Origin: CAYVAP01 sp964343195
Lineage (GTDB): Bacteria > Bacteroidota > Bacteroidia > J057
Length of the DNA: 29,402 nt
Direction of reading: 5' to 3'
Assembly: GCA_964343195.1 (NCBI GenBank)
Contig: CAYFIR010000087.1
Location: 1 to 29,402 of the forward strand
Positions 7,402 to 15,433 of the stretch are shown one piece after another. How positions within the stretch are numbered: position 1 is the first letter of the stretch; each line of letters opens with the position of its first letter. The translations under genes and the position numbers were made by a program. The notes below the pieces were generated by a model. It worked only from the letters and a program-made list of their open reading frames with translations, made no database searches and had not been told where the DNA came from.

Positions 7402-9411
7402 CTAGCCCTGTACTGCCTCGGGACCGGCGGGTTCAAGCCATTTTCCGTCTTCACGAATCAGGTCGATCAATGCATCTACGGCCTGTTCTGTCTGGACATT
7501 TCGCTGTACGACTTCCTTTCCGCGATAAAGGGAAATCTTCCCTGGGCCGGTTCCTACGTAGCCATAGTCCGCATCGGCCATTTCTCCCGGGCCATTTACT
7601 ATGCAGCCCATGATCCCGATCTTCACCCCTTTCAGGTGTTCTGTACGCTTGCGGATTCGCGCAGTGGTCTCTTGCAGGTCAAACAGGGTGCGCCCGCAGG
7701 AAGGACAGGAGATATACTCTGTCTTGGTAATTCGCAGACGCGAAAGCTGCAGCATCCCAAATGCCGTTCGGATGCGACTCCCATCAGCGCGATCCATCCA
7801 TAACCCATCCAGAAGTCCATCAACCAGTAGCGAAGAACCGTTTGCAGAAAGTGCCAGTTGAGTCTGGGCATCGTGGCTTATCTGGACATTGTCCGGATAG
7901 CGGTTGTTGTCGTAATAATCAAAAGTTCCTGGTAGGGACATCCAGGCGATCATCGGCTGCTTAAATCCAGCATTCACCAGGCGATAGGCCATGTAACGCA
8001 GATCGTAGGTCGGGATAGAAGCTTCTGTATGGAGCAAAAAGGTAACCCGTTCGAAGGCTGATGGGTTGGCAACCACTTCCTCAAGGGTTTCCCTCGTTAT
8101 CTGAACAAAGTTTAGCCTGTCGCTCTTCTCCTCAGCAGACAACCAGGCTTTGACGGTGCTGAAAAAAGGGAAGTTCACCGCGCGGTCGCTCATGAGCCGC
8201 CAGGTAGAATGATCAAAAATCCGCTTCAGCCCTCCAGGTAGCTCATAAGCAGGAATCTGATCTCCCAGATAGGCAAAATCTGCCGCAGTGTCAGAGAAAT
8301 TATATTTGTCCAACAACTCAATGTAGGTATACCCAATGGCTTTCAGGTCAGCGGGCTCCGCGCACTGATGCCGGATGTCTGCCACTATTCTGGGCACCTG
8401 ATCTCCCCCCAGGTTCTCCATCTCCACTGCCTGACGGCGTTCAAACTGGAAGGGATCAAAAGGCAACCTGATCTGGTCCAGCTCTGCCTGTTCTGGCTCT
8501 GTATGTCTTAGCTTATTGGCCTGCCCGGTATAGTGCTTTACCAGAAAATCAGCCACCGGCATCTCATGTTCGGGCTCTTCGGTCAGGGAAACACGCACGG
8601 TATCGCCGATGCCATCCATGAGCAGGGTGGCGATTCCCAGAGCAGACTTTACACGACCATCTTCCCCTTCTCCAGCTTCGGTTACTCCCAGATGCAATGG
8701 ATACACCATGTTCCGGCGCATCATATCCTCCATCAGCATCCGATAAGCCTGAACCATAACCTGCGGGTTGGAGGCCTTCATGGAAATCACCAGGTCATGG
8801 AAGCCGTGGTCTTCACAGATTCTCACAAACTCCATGGCCGACTCTACCATTCCCTGTGGAGTATCTCCATAGCGACTCATGATGCGATCGGACAGAGAGC
8901 CATGATTGGTGCCAATGCGCATGGCAGTCCCTTCTTCCTTACAGATTTTCACCAGAGGGGTGAAACGATCATAAATACGCTGCAACTCACTCTGGTAGGA
9001 GTCATCGGTGTACTCTATTTCTTCGAATCGTTTTTTATCCGCATAGTTGCCCGGATTTACCCGGACTTTTTCGACTATTCTGGCTGCGATTTCAGCTGCA
9101 TTGGGCGTAAAGTGGATATCTGCCACCAGGGGGACATCATAGCCTCGACGGCGCAATTCTTTCTTGATATCCGCCAGTGCATGGGCTTCCTTCTTACTCG
9201 GTGCCGTGATTCTCACATACTCACATCCGGCTTCTACCATTCTGATGGATTGCTCTACTGTTCCCATGATGTCCATCGTATCTGTGGTAGTCATGGACTG
9301 GATTCGGATGGGATTATTACCTCCAACTGGTACTCCCCCAATATTAACTTCCCGGCTGGGAATACGGCGGTAGGAGAAATGTGACAGGGCGTATGGTGCG
9401 ATCAGTTCCAT
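7402..9411 (-). CDS. ispG: (E)-4-hydroxy-3-methylbut-2-enyl-diphosphate synthase, long three-domain form
   Basis: IspG (GcpE) catalyses the penultimate step of the MEP isoprenoid pathway, reductively converting MEcPP to HMBPP with a [4Fe-4S] cluster. At 669 residues it is the long form known from Bacteroidota, Chlamydiae and plants. It has an N-terminal TIM barrel (about residues 20-290; VNIGGVPVGGNNPIRIQSM, RVNPGNYADKKRF), an inserted A*-type domain (about 290-560) and a C-terminal iron-sulfur domain. The cluster ligands are visible as Cys569 and Cys572 (CPSCGRT) and Cys603 (GCIVNGPGE), with the catalytic-site Glu610 in the same motif. The start is ATG 9411; IspG homology begins soon after (FSYRRIPSREV). 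It is cytosolic. The upstream gene on the same strand lies 170 bases away, so it probably has its own promoter. Confidence 0.97.
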   Translation of the reverse strand: MELIAPYALSHFSYRRIPSREVNIGGVPVGGNNPIRIQSMTTTDTMDIMGTVEQSIRMVEAGCEYVRITAPSKKEAHALADIKKELRRRGYDVPLVADIHFTPNAAEIAARIVEKVRVNPGNYADKKRFEEIEYTDDSYQSELQRIYDRFTPLVKICKEEGTAMRIGTNHGSLSDRIMSRYGDTPQGMVESAMEFVRICEDHGFHDLVISMKASNPQVMVQAYRMLMEDMMRRNMVYPLHLGVTEAGEGEDGRVKSALGIATLLMDGIGDTVRVSLTEEPEHEMPVADFLVKHYTGQANKLRHTEPEQAELDQIRLPFDPFQFERRQAVEMENLGGDQVPRIVADIRHQCAEPADLKAIGYTYIELLDKYNFSDTAADFAYLGDQIPAYELPGGLKRIFDHSTWRLMSDRAVNFPFFSTVKAWLSAEEKSDRLNFVQITRETLEEVVANPSAFERVTFLLHTEASIPTYDLRYMAYRLVNAGFKQPMIAWMSLPGTFDYYDNNRYPDNVQISHDAQTQLALSANGSSLLVDGLLDGLWMDRADGSRIRTAFGMLQLSRLRITKTEYISCPSCGRTLFDLQETTARIRKRTEHLKGVKIGIMGCIVNGPGEMADADYGYVGTGPGKISLYRGKEVVQRNVQTEQAVDALIDLIREDGKWLEPAGPEAVQG

Positions 9412-9581
9412 GTGGATGAAGATTCTTCTTGAGTGGTGAGGTTGTCGTCAGGGAGATTGTTTTCCGCCTGAAAGGTGCAAATAGTTTGTTATCCATGCCA
9501 AACCTTAAAAGGGATGAAATGGTTTTTGTAAACGAGTAAATGTCTGGGGCAGTGCCATTGGGATTTCAGACAATGGGAGCC

Positions 9582-11642
9582 TCAGTCCACGCTTTCCTCT
9601 ATCCGCTTCAGTACGATGTCTTCCTGGTGTTTGAGGACGATGTAATCAAAGAATGTCTGGATCGCCGCATATTCACTAGGCAAAAACACGGTCTGATTGA
9701 CATAAATCGTACTGGATACATGGACGATGTTGTCCAATTCCAGCACATTGAAAATAAACATTCCAGAGTTGTCTGGCATCATGACCTTGATAGGCTCTGG
9801 CAACTGCTCAATTTGGTACCCTGGAGGTATTCTGAGCCCCAGAAGGTGGGATTCCCGCAGGGGGTAGTTTAAGTCTACCGGGGTGGTTCGCTGGTCCTCA
9901 TCAAATGGATTTTCCTCCACCATCTTGGTCATCATGGGTTTGATGAAAAGCAGGTCCCCTACCCGCTCCACAAAGTCCTGGGTCTGAAGGTCTATAGACA
10001 CATTAACCATCTTGCCTTCTTCAGCCTGCGGATCAAAGTCATACCCCATGATGCGGGGATCGCTCATACCAGTCAGGACAGTATTGCGCAGGTAGTCCTG
10101 CTCCTGCTGGGTTTCGAGGGACTCCAGCCTGGCCCGCTCCAGCGCAGCACTCAGGTTTCGATTCTGCACATCTACCTCTCCGGTAAGCCAGCCATCTTCA
10201 CTTAGGGTAAAGCGGCTGTAGGTAAAGCGAACTACCTGGTTGCGGGAAGTCAGCCTTACCCAGCGGGATGATTCCTCCCCGATCCAGTACCCCATCTGGT
10301 TGAGGTCGTTCTTGGGCAAAACTCCGAGATCGTCCAGGTCGCTCAAAGCGTCCAACAGGTACTCTTCACTCCCCAGATTTAACCCTACGATCAGATGATT
10401 GAACTGGCGCAGGTTCGCGGCCACGACCTGGATGGGGCCATTATCGCGGGTACTCACGAGCACCGGGTGAGCATCCAGTCCGGCTTCCTGGAGCATCAGC
10501 ATAAGGGTCAGGTTAATCGCAGCTGCGTTACCTGGCTGCCCGGCTGCGAGTCGATCCAGTCGGCTGGGTTCTACGCCATAGGTACCATCCCACTCCAGAT
10601 TGCGTCTTGCCCAAGAGAAAATTCGCTGGGTTTTTTCCTTTCGGTCATCTACTCCTCTTACGAGTTGCCTGGTTTTCTTTTCGATCCACGTCTGATCTGC
10701 TTTGATGCGACGGGGTTTCTGCCGACGCAATACATAACGCTGTAGCTGTTCCCAGCGGTCAAATACTCCCTCACTGGTCGAATTTCCCGGCAGGCTGGAC
10801 AATTGAAACCTTAGCCCCGGAAGTAGTCCCTGGTCACTGCTGAAGGACTCTCGCCTGATTCCCGGTTGGTGCTGCATGAGAAAAATGTAGTGGCTTCCTC
10901 CCAGTTTTGCCCAAGGGTTAGACTGGTCATCGGTTGGCCTCGCAGCCCCAAACATACTCCTCTGGAGCCTGTCAGGAGCGTTATAGTTGAAAGGTTTCTC
11001 AACCTGTAACATGCTGCGGGTATCTCCCTGAGGGACCACCTGATACTGAAAATTACCTGGAAGCAGTAAGTGGAATTCACTTAGCGCAACCGGTATTTCC
11101 TGTTGAAAGTTCCAGGGGCGCAGTAGGCTCAAATCATCAGCGGTAAATTCTACGAGATACTCCGAAACCGATCCGGCCTTCACCAATGGTAGCCGAAAGC
11201 GCACTTCCCGCATTTGGCCCTCCAGTTTCACAATGGAAATATCCCGCTTATCTACTTCGAACCCCACTGGGTCTCCATTTGCATCCTTACTGTAAGTAAC
11301 CCCTCGTACACTGGTCAGGGTTAAAACAGACTGGTCGAATGGAATAGCGATATCTGCATATGGGCGGCCAGCTTCAGAAAAAAACTTTAGTCGCCGATGG
11401 TAGCGATAGCGAATACTGGTTCTGGTGGTCATCATGGTCAGGCTGGCTTCCCCAATGTCATTCAGGATGACCACGTCGGCATCCGGAGCTTCCGGATAGG
11501 AATCCAGATCCAGTAACCTGGGGTTGAGCCGGCCATATTCTGCTGTGATAAATAGCAGTTCCTCATCATCCAAAGGTTGTGAAACAGAGGCCAGCGAGCT
11601 GATAATCAGCCAAGGTAGGAGTAACAGGTAGTGTCGAGGCAT
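9582..11642 (-). CDS. Secreted DUF3857/transglutaminase-like/DUF3858 protein
   Basis: The protein (686 residues from ATG 11642) starts with a signal peptide (HYLLLLPWLIISSLASVSQ). It then has the architecture common in Bacteroidota: an N-terminal DUF3857 beta domain (about residues 50-240; RYRYHRRLKFFSE), a transglutaminase-fold core (about 325-450) and a C-terminal beta domain like DUF3858 (about 470-680). In the core, the His (FNHLIVGL, ~416) and Asp (YLLDAL, ~431) of the papain-like triad are present. The position of the nucleophilic Cys reads GNAAAIN (~371-377), so Cys is absent and the domain is probably non-catalytic, perhaps binding. A TTG at 11663 is an alternative start but would give a less typical signal peptide. 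The gap to the upstream hydrolase gene is 21 bases, so the two form an operon. Confidence 0.87.
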   Translation of the reverse strand: MPRHYLLLLPWLIISSLASVSQPLDDEELLFITAEYGRLNPRLLDLDSYPEAPDADVVILNDIGEASLTMMTTRTSIRYRYHRRLKFFSEAGRPYADIAIPFDQSVLTLTSVRGVTYSKDANGDPVGFEVDKRDISIVKLEGQMREVRFRLPLVKAGSVSEYLVEFTADDLSLLRPWNFQQEIPVALSEFHLLLPGNFQYQVVPQGDTRSMLQVEKPFNYNAPDRLQRSMFGAARPTDDQSNPWAKLGGSHYIFLMQHQPGIRRESFSSDQGLLPGLRFQLSSLPGNSTSEGVFDRWEQLQRYVLRRQKPRRIKADQTWIEKKTRQLVRGVDDRKEKTQRIFSWARRNLEWDGTYGVEPSRLDRLAAGQPGNAAAINLTLMLMLQEAGLDAHPVLVSTRDNGPIQVVAANLRQFNHLIVGLNLGSEEYLLDALSDLDDLGVLPKNDLNQMGYWIGEESSRWVRLTSRNQVVRFTYSRFTLSEDGWLTGEVDVQNRNLSAALERARLESLETQQEQDYLRNTVLTGMSDPRIMGYDFDPQAEEGKMVNVSIDLQTQDFVERVGDLLFIKPMMTKMVEENPFDEDQRTTPVDLNYPLRESHLLGLRIPPGYQIEQLPEPIKVMMPDNSGMFIFNVLELDNIVHVSSTIYVNQTVFLPSEYAAIQTFFDYIVLKHQEDIVLKRIEESVD

Positions 11643-11663
11643 GTTGTTTAGGTTTGGGGTCAA

Positions 11664-13148
11664 TCATCTTACTATCAACACAGGAAGCCGCTTCAGGTTT
11701 TCATTCTGACGAATCAAAATCCAGTAGGTCCCAGGTGAAAGATCACGGACATTCAGCTTTACCCTGTCATGTACAGCCATCCTGGTCTCCATTTTCACCC
11801 TTCCGGTTATATCCAGCAGGCTCACATGAACCGCCTGAAGGCTCGGAGTATGAAGGTCGATGGTCAGGAATTCATCTGCTGGATTGGGATATACGTTCAC
11901 CTCCCATGCAGATTGAGCCAGCAGCTGGTTCACTTCTCCGGAATCCACTACGCAACTATCTTTCAATCCGTCAAACCAGTATTTGGTGTTGAAGATCATC
12001 GGAAGGGCACAGGTTTCATGGCCAAGCGTCGGATCAAGGCTAATGGCTGTGATATCCAGCGCTCCCCGGGCCAGGAAACTATCCCTTGCCACAATGCTAT
12101 TTTGGAATGGAACCAGTTCATCTGCATCGCAATAGCTCAATCGGGTAGGCGTTTGAGGGGACCACTGAAACAGGTTATTTTCACGCATGGCCACTCGTGC
12201 AGGGTGCATGGAGTCGGTTTTGACGGCTTGCACAAATGCTGGTTGAAACATCCTGATCGCCGTATCGGGTAGGGGTCCGGGAATGGGATTTGCCGGGTCA
12301 AAAAAACGTGGGAGAATGGTGTCATACGGCGCTACAAGTGCTTCGCTCGGATTATCCCAGAGATTGCCGTAGAGCCGCTGATACTCCATCACAACAAAAG
12401 CAATGAAAAAAGCATCTGCCTCGCTGGAATCGGTCAGAATGTAGTTGACCATGGTTCCTTCCAGATCGTAGGGCCCCGAGCCAGCAGCAGAAGCAGTGAT
12501 GGAAAATTCCTCCGAAAAGTCCTGCTCCATGCTCCGTTGCGTGGCAATGGTAGCGTGTCCTCCCTGGGAGTACCCTCCCAAAAAGAGCTGATCACTCAGC
12601 CCCACTCCTTCATCTTCGCACCAGTTCCGAACTGCTCGTAGCATGTCAATGGTCGCTGATGCTTCAGTCTCTGCGTGCAGATAGGGGTGGCCAATCATAT
12701 CTGGCGTGGCACCATACCCCACGTAATCCGGCATGGAAACCAGATACCCTCCGGTGGCAAAAGGTACTCCCAGGACCCATTCTGATCCCAGTTCGCTGGG
12801 AGCATTGCCATAATAGTTGGTACCGTGTTGATAGGAACTCACTGGCCAGAGGCAGTCGCCATCCGGCAAAAAAAGCAGTCCGGAAGCAAGGGTCAGGCTA
12901 TCTCCTTTGGGAGCTGGGGTCCAGTAAACCAGGCGATAGACTTTGACACCGTACTCAATGGGAGCCAGCACGCTGGGGAGCCCCAGCGTTTGATAAAGGC
13001 TGTCTATTTGGTCCAGATCATAGTCGAAATACAATGAATCAGCAACCAGCTCTCCTCGTTCCTGTGCAGAAATCGGAGAGAAGGAGAAGAAACATAAAAG
13101 TAGTAGCAGAGCCCCTAAAAGCCCTGTTGGCGTAATATTTTGGTTCAT
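11664..13148 (-). CDS. Secreted alpha/beta hydrolase (lipase-like) with T9SS C-terminal sorting domain
   Basis: A 494-residue exported enzyme with signal peptide LLGALLLLLCFFSFSPISAQ, an alpha/beta-hydrolase domain (about residues 60-390) and a C-terminal type IX secretion sorting domain (about 415-494; VYPNPADEFLTI, LLDITGRV, LSPGTYWILI). The nucleophile elbow is GGYSQGGH (Ser ~194). The likely acid and base are in YCDADELVP (Asp ~343) and TLGHETC (His ~377). The nucleophile region and the PDYVGYG motif resemble secretory lipases and carboxylesterases (PF03583-like), so an ester or lipid substrate is likely but unproven. The sorting domain implies export through the outer membrane and surface attachment or release. 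The start is ATG 13148; a TTG two codons upstream is less likely. It forms an operon with the DUF3857 gene downstream. Confidence 0.9.
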   Translation of the reverse strand: MNQNITPTGLLGALLLLLCFFSFSPISAQERGELVADSLYFDYDLDQIDSLYQTLGLPSVLAPIEYGVKVYRLVYWTPAPKGDSLTLASGLLFLPDGDCLWPVSSYQHGTNYYGNAPSELGSEWVLGVPFATGGYLVSMPDYVGYGATPDMIGHPYLHAETEASATIDMLRAVRNWCEDEGVGLSDQLFLGGYSQGGHATIATQRSMEQDFSEEFSITASAAGSGPYDLEGTMVNYILTDSSEADAFFIAFVVMEYQRLYGNLWDNPSEALVAPYDTILPRFFDPANPIPGPLPDTAIRMFQPAFVQAVKTDSMHPARVAMRENNLFQWSPQTPTRLSYCDADELVPFQNSIVARDSFLARGALDITAISLDPTLGHETCALPMIFNTKYWFDGLKDSCVVDSGEVNQLLAQSAWEVNVYPNPADEFLTIDLHTPSLQAVHVSLLDITGRVKMETRMAVHDRVKLNVRDLSPGTYWILIRQNENLKRLPVLIVR

Positions 13149-13246
13149 AAACAAACAGTCGATTCAGGTAGGGGAAGCAACTTCCCCGAAAAAAACTTCT
13201 CCATAAAATAAAGAATCCAATGGTCGATCCATGAATCCAACAGGTT

Positions 13247-13254
13247 TATTTTTG
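13247..13254 (+). promoter_or_regulatory. Possible Bacteroidota -7 promoter element
   Basis: TATTTTTG matches the Bacteroidota housekeeping sigma consensus TAnnTTTG exactly. No TTTG -33 box is seen at the expected distance. It lies 172 bases upstream of the lipoprotein start. The whole 277-base gap between the divergent hydrolase and lipoprotein genes contains no other gene that I can support. Confidence 0.3.
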
Positions 13255-13375
13255 CGAAATGTCGGGTGCAAAGTGATAAAAGAAATTCGTCCTACGACCA
13301 ATAGGAACCCTGGATGGATGAGCAACCGTGTCGGTTGGATTTTTGTACGACACATCACAAGTGGTGCCTTCCTCG

Positions 13376-13383
13376 TAACTTTG
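13376..13383 (+). promoter_or_regulatory. Possible Bacteroidota -7 promoter element for the lipoprotein gene
   Basis: TAACTTTG fits the TAnnTTTG consensus and lies 43 bases upstream of the lipoprotein ATG at 13426, a reasonable distance for a transcription start near 13390. A -33 TTTG is not present at the right spacing, so the call rests on the -7 box and position alone. Confidence 0.35.
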
Positions 13384-13425
13384 AATATAAAACCTAAAAC
13401 CAGTTTACTCCTCAACCTTTTCCCT

Positions 13426-14013
13426 ATGAAAAGACTTCTGCCTTTCCTCCTGTTGCTCCCCTTGCTGTATGCCTGTGAGCAGGAAAATCCCATAATCGAT
13501 CAGCCAGAGCTATCCTCCCCCAAGTTCTTCATCAGCTATGATGGTGACAATCAGGACGCTCCGGTACTTCCGGGAGATGGTTTTTTTGAAGCTGCGCAAC
13601 GGCTAACGCCAGATCTTTGGTTTGGGGAAGACAGTGCGAGACTGGTCGAGGTTTATTTCTTTGTCCAGGAACTGCCGGAGACTGCTTCCATCCGGATTTA
13701 CCAGGGAAGTACCGGGGATGCTCCGGACTCACTCGTAGCAGAAGTAGCGCTCAACCCACGCACACTGGCCTCAACCAGTTGGAATTCCGTTAGCCTCCCG
13801 ACGTCCATCCTGCTGGATCAGGACGATATTTGGGTGGCCATGCGGTTCTCTCATGTGTATGATACCCGCAGCCTGGGCTGCGACCCTGGCCCCGCTCATC
13901 CAGAGGGAGACTGGTTGTATGATTCCTTTGACAACCAGTGGATTCCTCTATCCGAGCGCACCAGTGGCGCCATTAGCATAAACTGGAATCTGCGGGCAGT
14001 AGTGCTCCCATAG
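13426..14013 (+). CDS. Lipoprotein of unknown function
   Basis: This 195-residue protein has a lipoprotein signal, MKRLLPFLLLLPLLYAC, with a lipobox LYAC and Cys17 as the lipidation site. The frame is open back to 13231, but the ATG at 13426 places the signal peptide correctly and follows a candidate -7 element. The mature part looks like an all-beta, jelly-roll-like module: alternating hydrophobic strands (RLVEVYFFVQ, ASIRIYQG, WNSVSLPTSILL, DIWVAMRFSH), then a Trp-rich end (GDWLYDSFDNQW, SINWNLRAVVLP). Similar beta modules occur in exported Bacteroidota proteins, but I cannot name a family. It probably sits in the envelope, facing the periplasm or cell surface. Confidence 0.8.
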   Translation: MKRLLPFLLLLPLLYACEQENPIIDQPELSSPKFFISYDGDNQDAPVLPGDGFFEAAQRLTPDLWFGEDSARLVEVYFFVQELPETASIRIYQGSTGDAPDSLVAEVALNPRTLASTSWNSVSLPTSILLDQDDIWVAMRFSHVYDTRSLGCDPGPAHPEGDWLYDSFDNQWIPLSERTSGAISINWNLRAVVLP

Positions 14014-14081
14014 GAAACATGAGTGAGGAAGGCTCTGTTTCAGAATTGTAGCATATTCCGAAAACCCTGTTATGCCCCCTT

Positions 14082-14585
14082 CTAATCCAGGTCTTCCAGC
14101 TCAATTTCTTCCGTCAGAACGTCCCAGGTGTGGTCTGCCAGCAGCTTCACCGTGGCCAGAAAGGATTTAAACGGAATGGAAGCTCCCCACTCCTCAGGTC
14201 CTACCAACGACAGCACCCATCCACCTTTTCTTTTCTCATAAAGATGGTAGGTATGGCTGATAAGAGGCTCAAACCCTGCCGCAGCATCGTATATCCGCCG
14301 GGAAATCTCCACCCGCTTCTGGATCTGCTGGGCCTGTTGTGCCAGCAATTCAATCTGCTGCCTGATCTGATCCATCTGCATATTGGTCTGCTCCTGCATG
14401 GCCAACATCGCACGGCCTTTGACCTTCCCCTGGTCGATCGGCTTGATCTCTGATCCTCCCACGGTGTGGGCATAGGGAAGCAGGCCTGGATTTTCAGCAA
14501 CCTTATCCGCATCAATGGGATTGATGAAGTCCTGGTCAACGGATTGTTCAGAGGAGCTTTGGCTGGATTTTTCCTTCTCGTTCAT
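14082..14585 (-). CDS. DUF2452 domain-containing protein
   Basis: This 167-residue soluble protein matches what I know of the DUF2452 family: PYAHTVGGSEIKPIDQGKVKG near residues 37-57, then a long amphipathic helix (MQMDQIRQQIELLAQQAQQI) with coiled-coil character. The conserved end contains HTYHLYEKRKGGWVLSLVGP and a W/G motif. The first ~25 residues are polar and disordered (Ser/Gln/Glu). No catalytic motif is visible and the family has no assigned role. It lies 87 bases downstream of the rhomboid gene on the same strand and may be co-transcribed. Its 3' end converges on the lipoprotein gene. Confidence 0.85.
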   Translation of the reverse strand: MNEKEKSSQSSSEQSVDQDFINPIDADKVAENPGLLPYAHTVGGSEIKPIDQGKVKGRAMLAMQEQTNMQMDQIRQQIELLAQQAQQIQKRVEISRRIYDAAAGFEPLISHTYHLYEKRKGGWVLSLVGPEEWGASIPFKSFLATVKLLADHTWDVLTEEIELEDLD

Positions 14586-14672
14586 AGATTTGATAACCTG
14601 ACTGGTTGGGCAATGTTATCCTGATGAAGGACAAAATAACCAAAGCCCACCTTCTGCCCCAAGGACAATAGG

Positions 14673-15356
14673 TCATTTATCTGACTCACCCAGCTCTGGT
14701 GGGGGAAAAAGGGATTGATAGTTCCACGGTTCCACCGCATCATATGGTCCATCATCCGGATCATCTTCCCAGCGATACCGCTTGGGCGGTGGGCCGCTTT
14801 TCCGAAAGTACCAGCCCATGATCAGGCCTGCAATTCCACCAAATAGATGTGACTCCCAGGAGACGCCGGGCTGTGTCGGAAATACTCCCCAAACCATGCT
14901 CCCGTAAAAAAAGGCAACCACGAGGGCCAGCGTAAGAGAACGAACATCCTTGCTGAATACTCCTATAAAAAAAAGGAAAAATGCCAGGGCATAGACCATT
15001 CCACTGGCTCCTATGTGGTAGCTGGAACGTCCGGCCACCCAGACCCAGAGCCCCGGGGCGAGGTAGGAAGTTATGAAAACGGGCAGAGATACTTTGGGAT
15101 AGAAATAGATCACCCCTGCCGAGAGAAACAGGAGCGGAAAAGAATTGGAACTGAGGTGGGCCCAGCTTCCATGCGCCAACGGCGCCGTGAGGATTCCGGT
15201 TAAATTGGGCAGGTGCCGGGGATATACCCCCCAAAGAGCCATGTTCCAATCGAGAAACCAGCCCAGGGTATGAATACCCCACAAAACCACCAGACCAATG
15301 GTGGGATAGAGAAAACTCCACATTAGGCGCCTTTCATCGCGCTTTTGCTTGACCAT
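14673..15356 (-). CDS. Rhomboid family intramembrane serine protease
   Basis: This is a 227-residue (from ATG 15356) six-helix membrane protease. The catalytic dyad is visible as GASG (Ser118) in YHIGASGMVYA and His170 in SWESHLFGGIAG. The oxyanion-side motif HGSWAHLSSN (Asn71) lies in the second helix. Rhomboids cleave membrane-spanning substrates within the bilayer; the substrate here is unknown. The C-terminal ~35 residues are a hydrophilic Pro/Asp-rich cytosolic tail (KRYRWEDDPDDGPYD). A TTG at 15419 is an alternative start, but the ATG gives the usual short basic N-terminus before helix 1 and leaves a 77-base spacer to the divergent ABC gene. Confidence 0.9.
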   Translation of the reverse strand: MVKQKRDERRLMWSFLYPTIGLVVLWGIHTLGWFLDWNMALWGVYPRHLPNLTGILTAPLAHGSWAHLSSNSFPLLFLSAGVIYFYPKVSLPVFITSYLAPGLWVWVAGRSSYHIGASGMVYALAFFLFFIGVFSKDVRSLTLALVVAFFYGSMVWGVFPTQPGVSWESHLFGGIAGLIMGWYFRKSGPPPKRYRWEDDPDDGPYDAVEPWNYQSLFPPPELGESDK

Positions 15357-15433
15357 ATTGCTATTGCTAACGTACCTTGCCTTTAGCGGGTTATTTTTCG
15401 CAGACTGATCTTCTCTCAAATTACGACCACTTC

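Noticed and set aside
7601..7861. Several plus-strand frames over the 3' part of ispG
   Set aside because: All overlap the iron-sulfur domain coding region in antisense and show no independent features.
8533..9384. 283-codon open frame on the plus strand opposite ispG
   Set aside because: It lies wholly antisense to the conserved ispG coding sequence, has His/Ile-rich composition typical of reverse-frame translation, and matches no family.
13231..13425. Longer N-terminus for the lipoprotein gene (ATG at 13231)
   Set aside because: It would bury the lipoprotein signal peptide 65 residues inside the protein. The ATG at 13426 gives a textbook lipobox and follows a candidate -7 element.
14761..15321. 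186-codon second frame inside the rhomboid gene
   Set aside because: Same strand, different frame; Gly/Ser/Arg-rich out-of-frame translation. The rhomboid frame carries the catalytic motifs.
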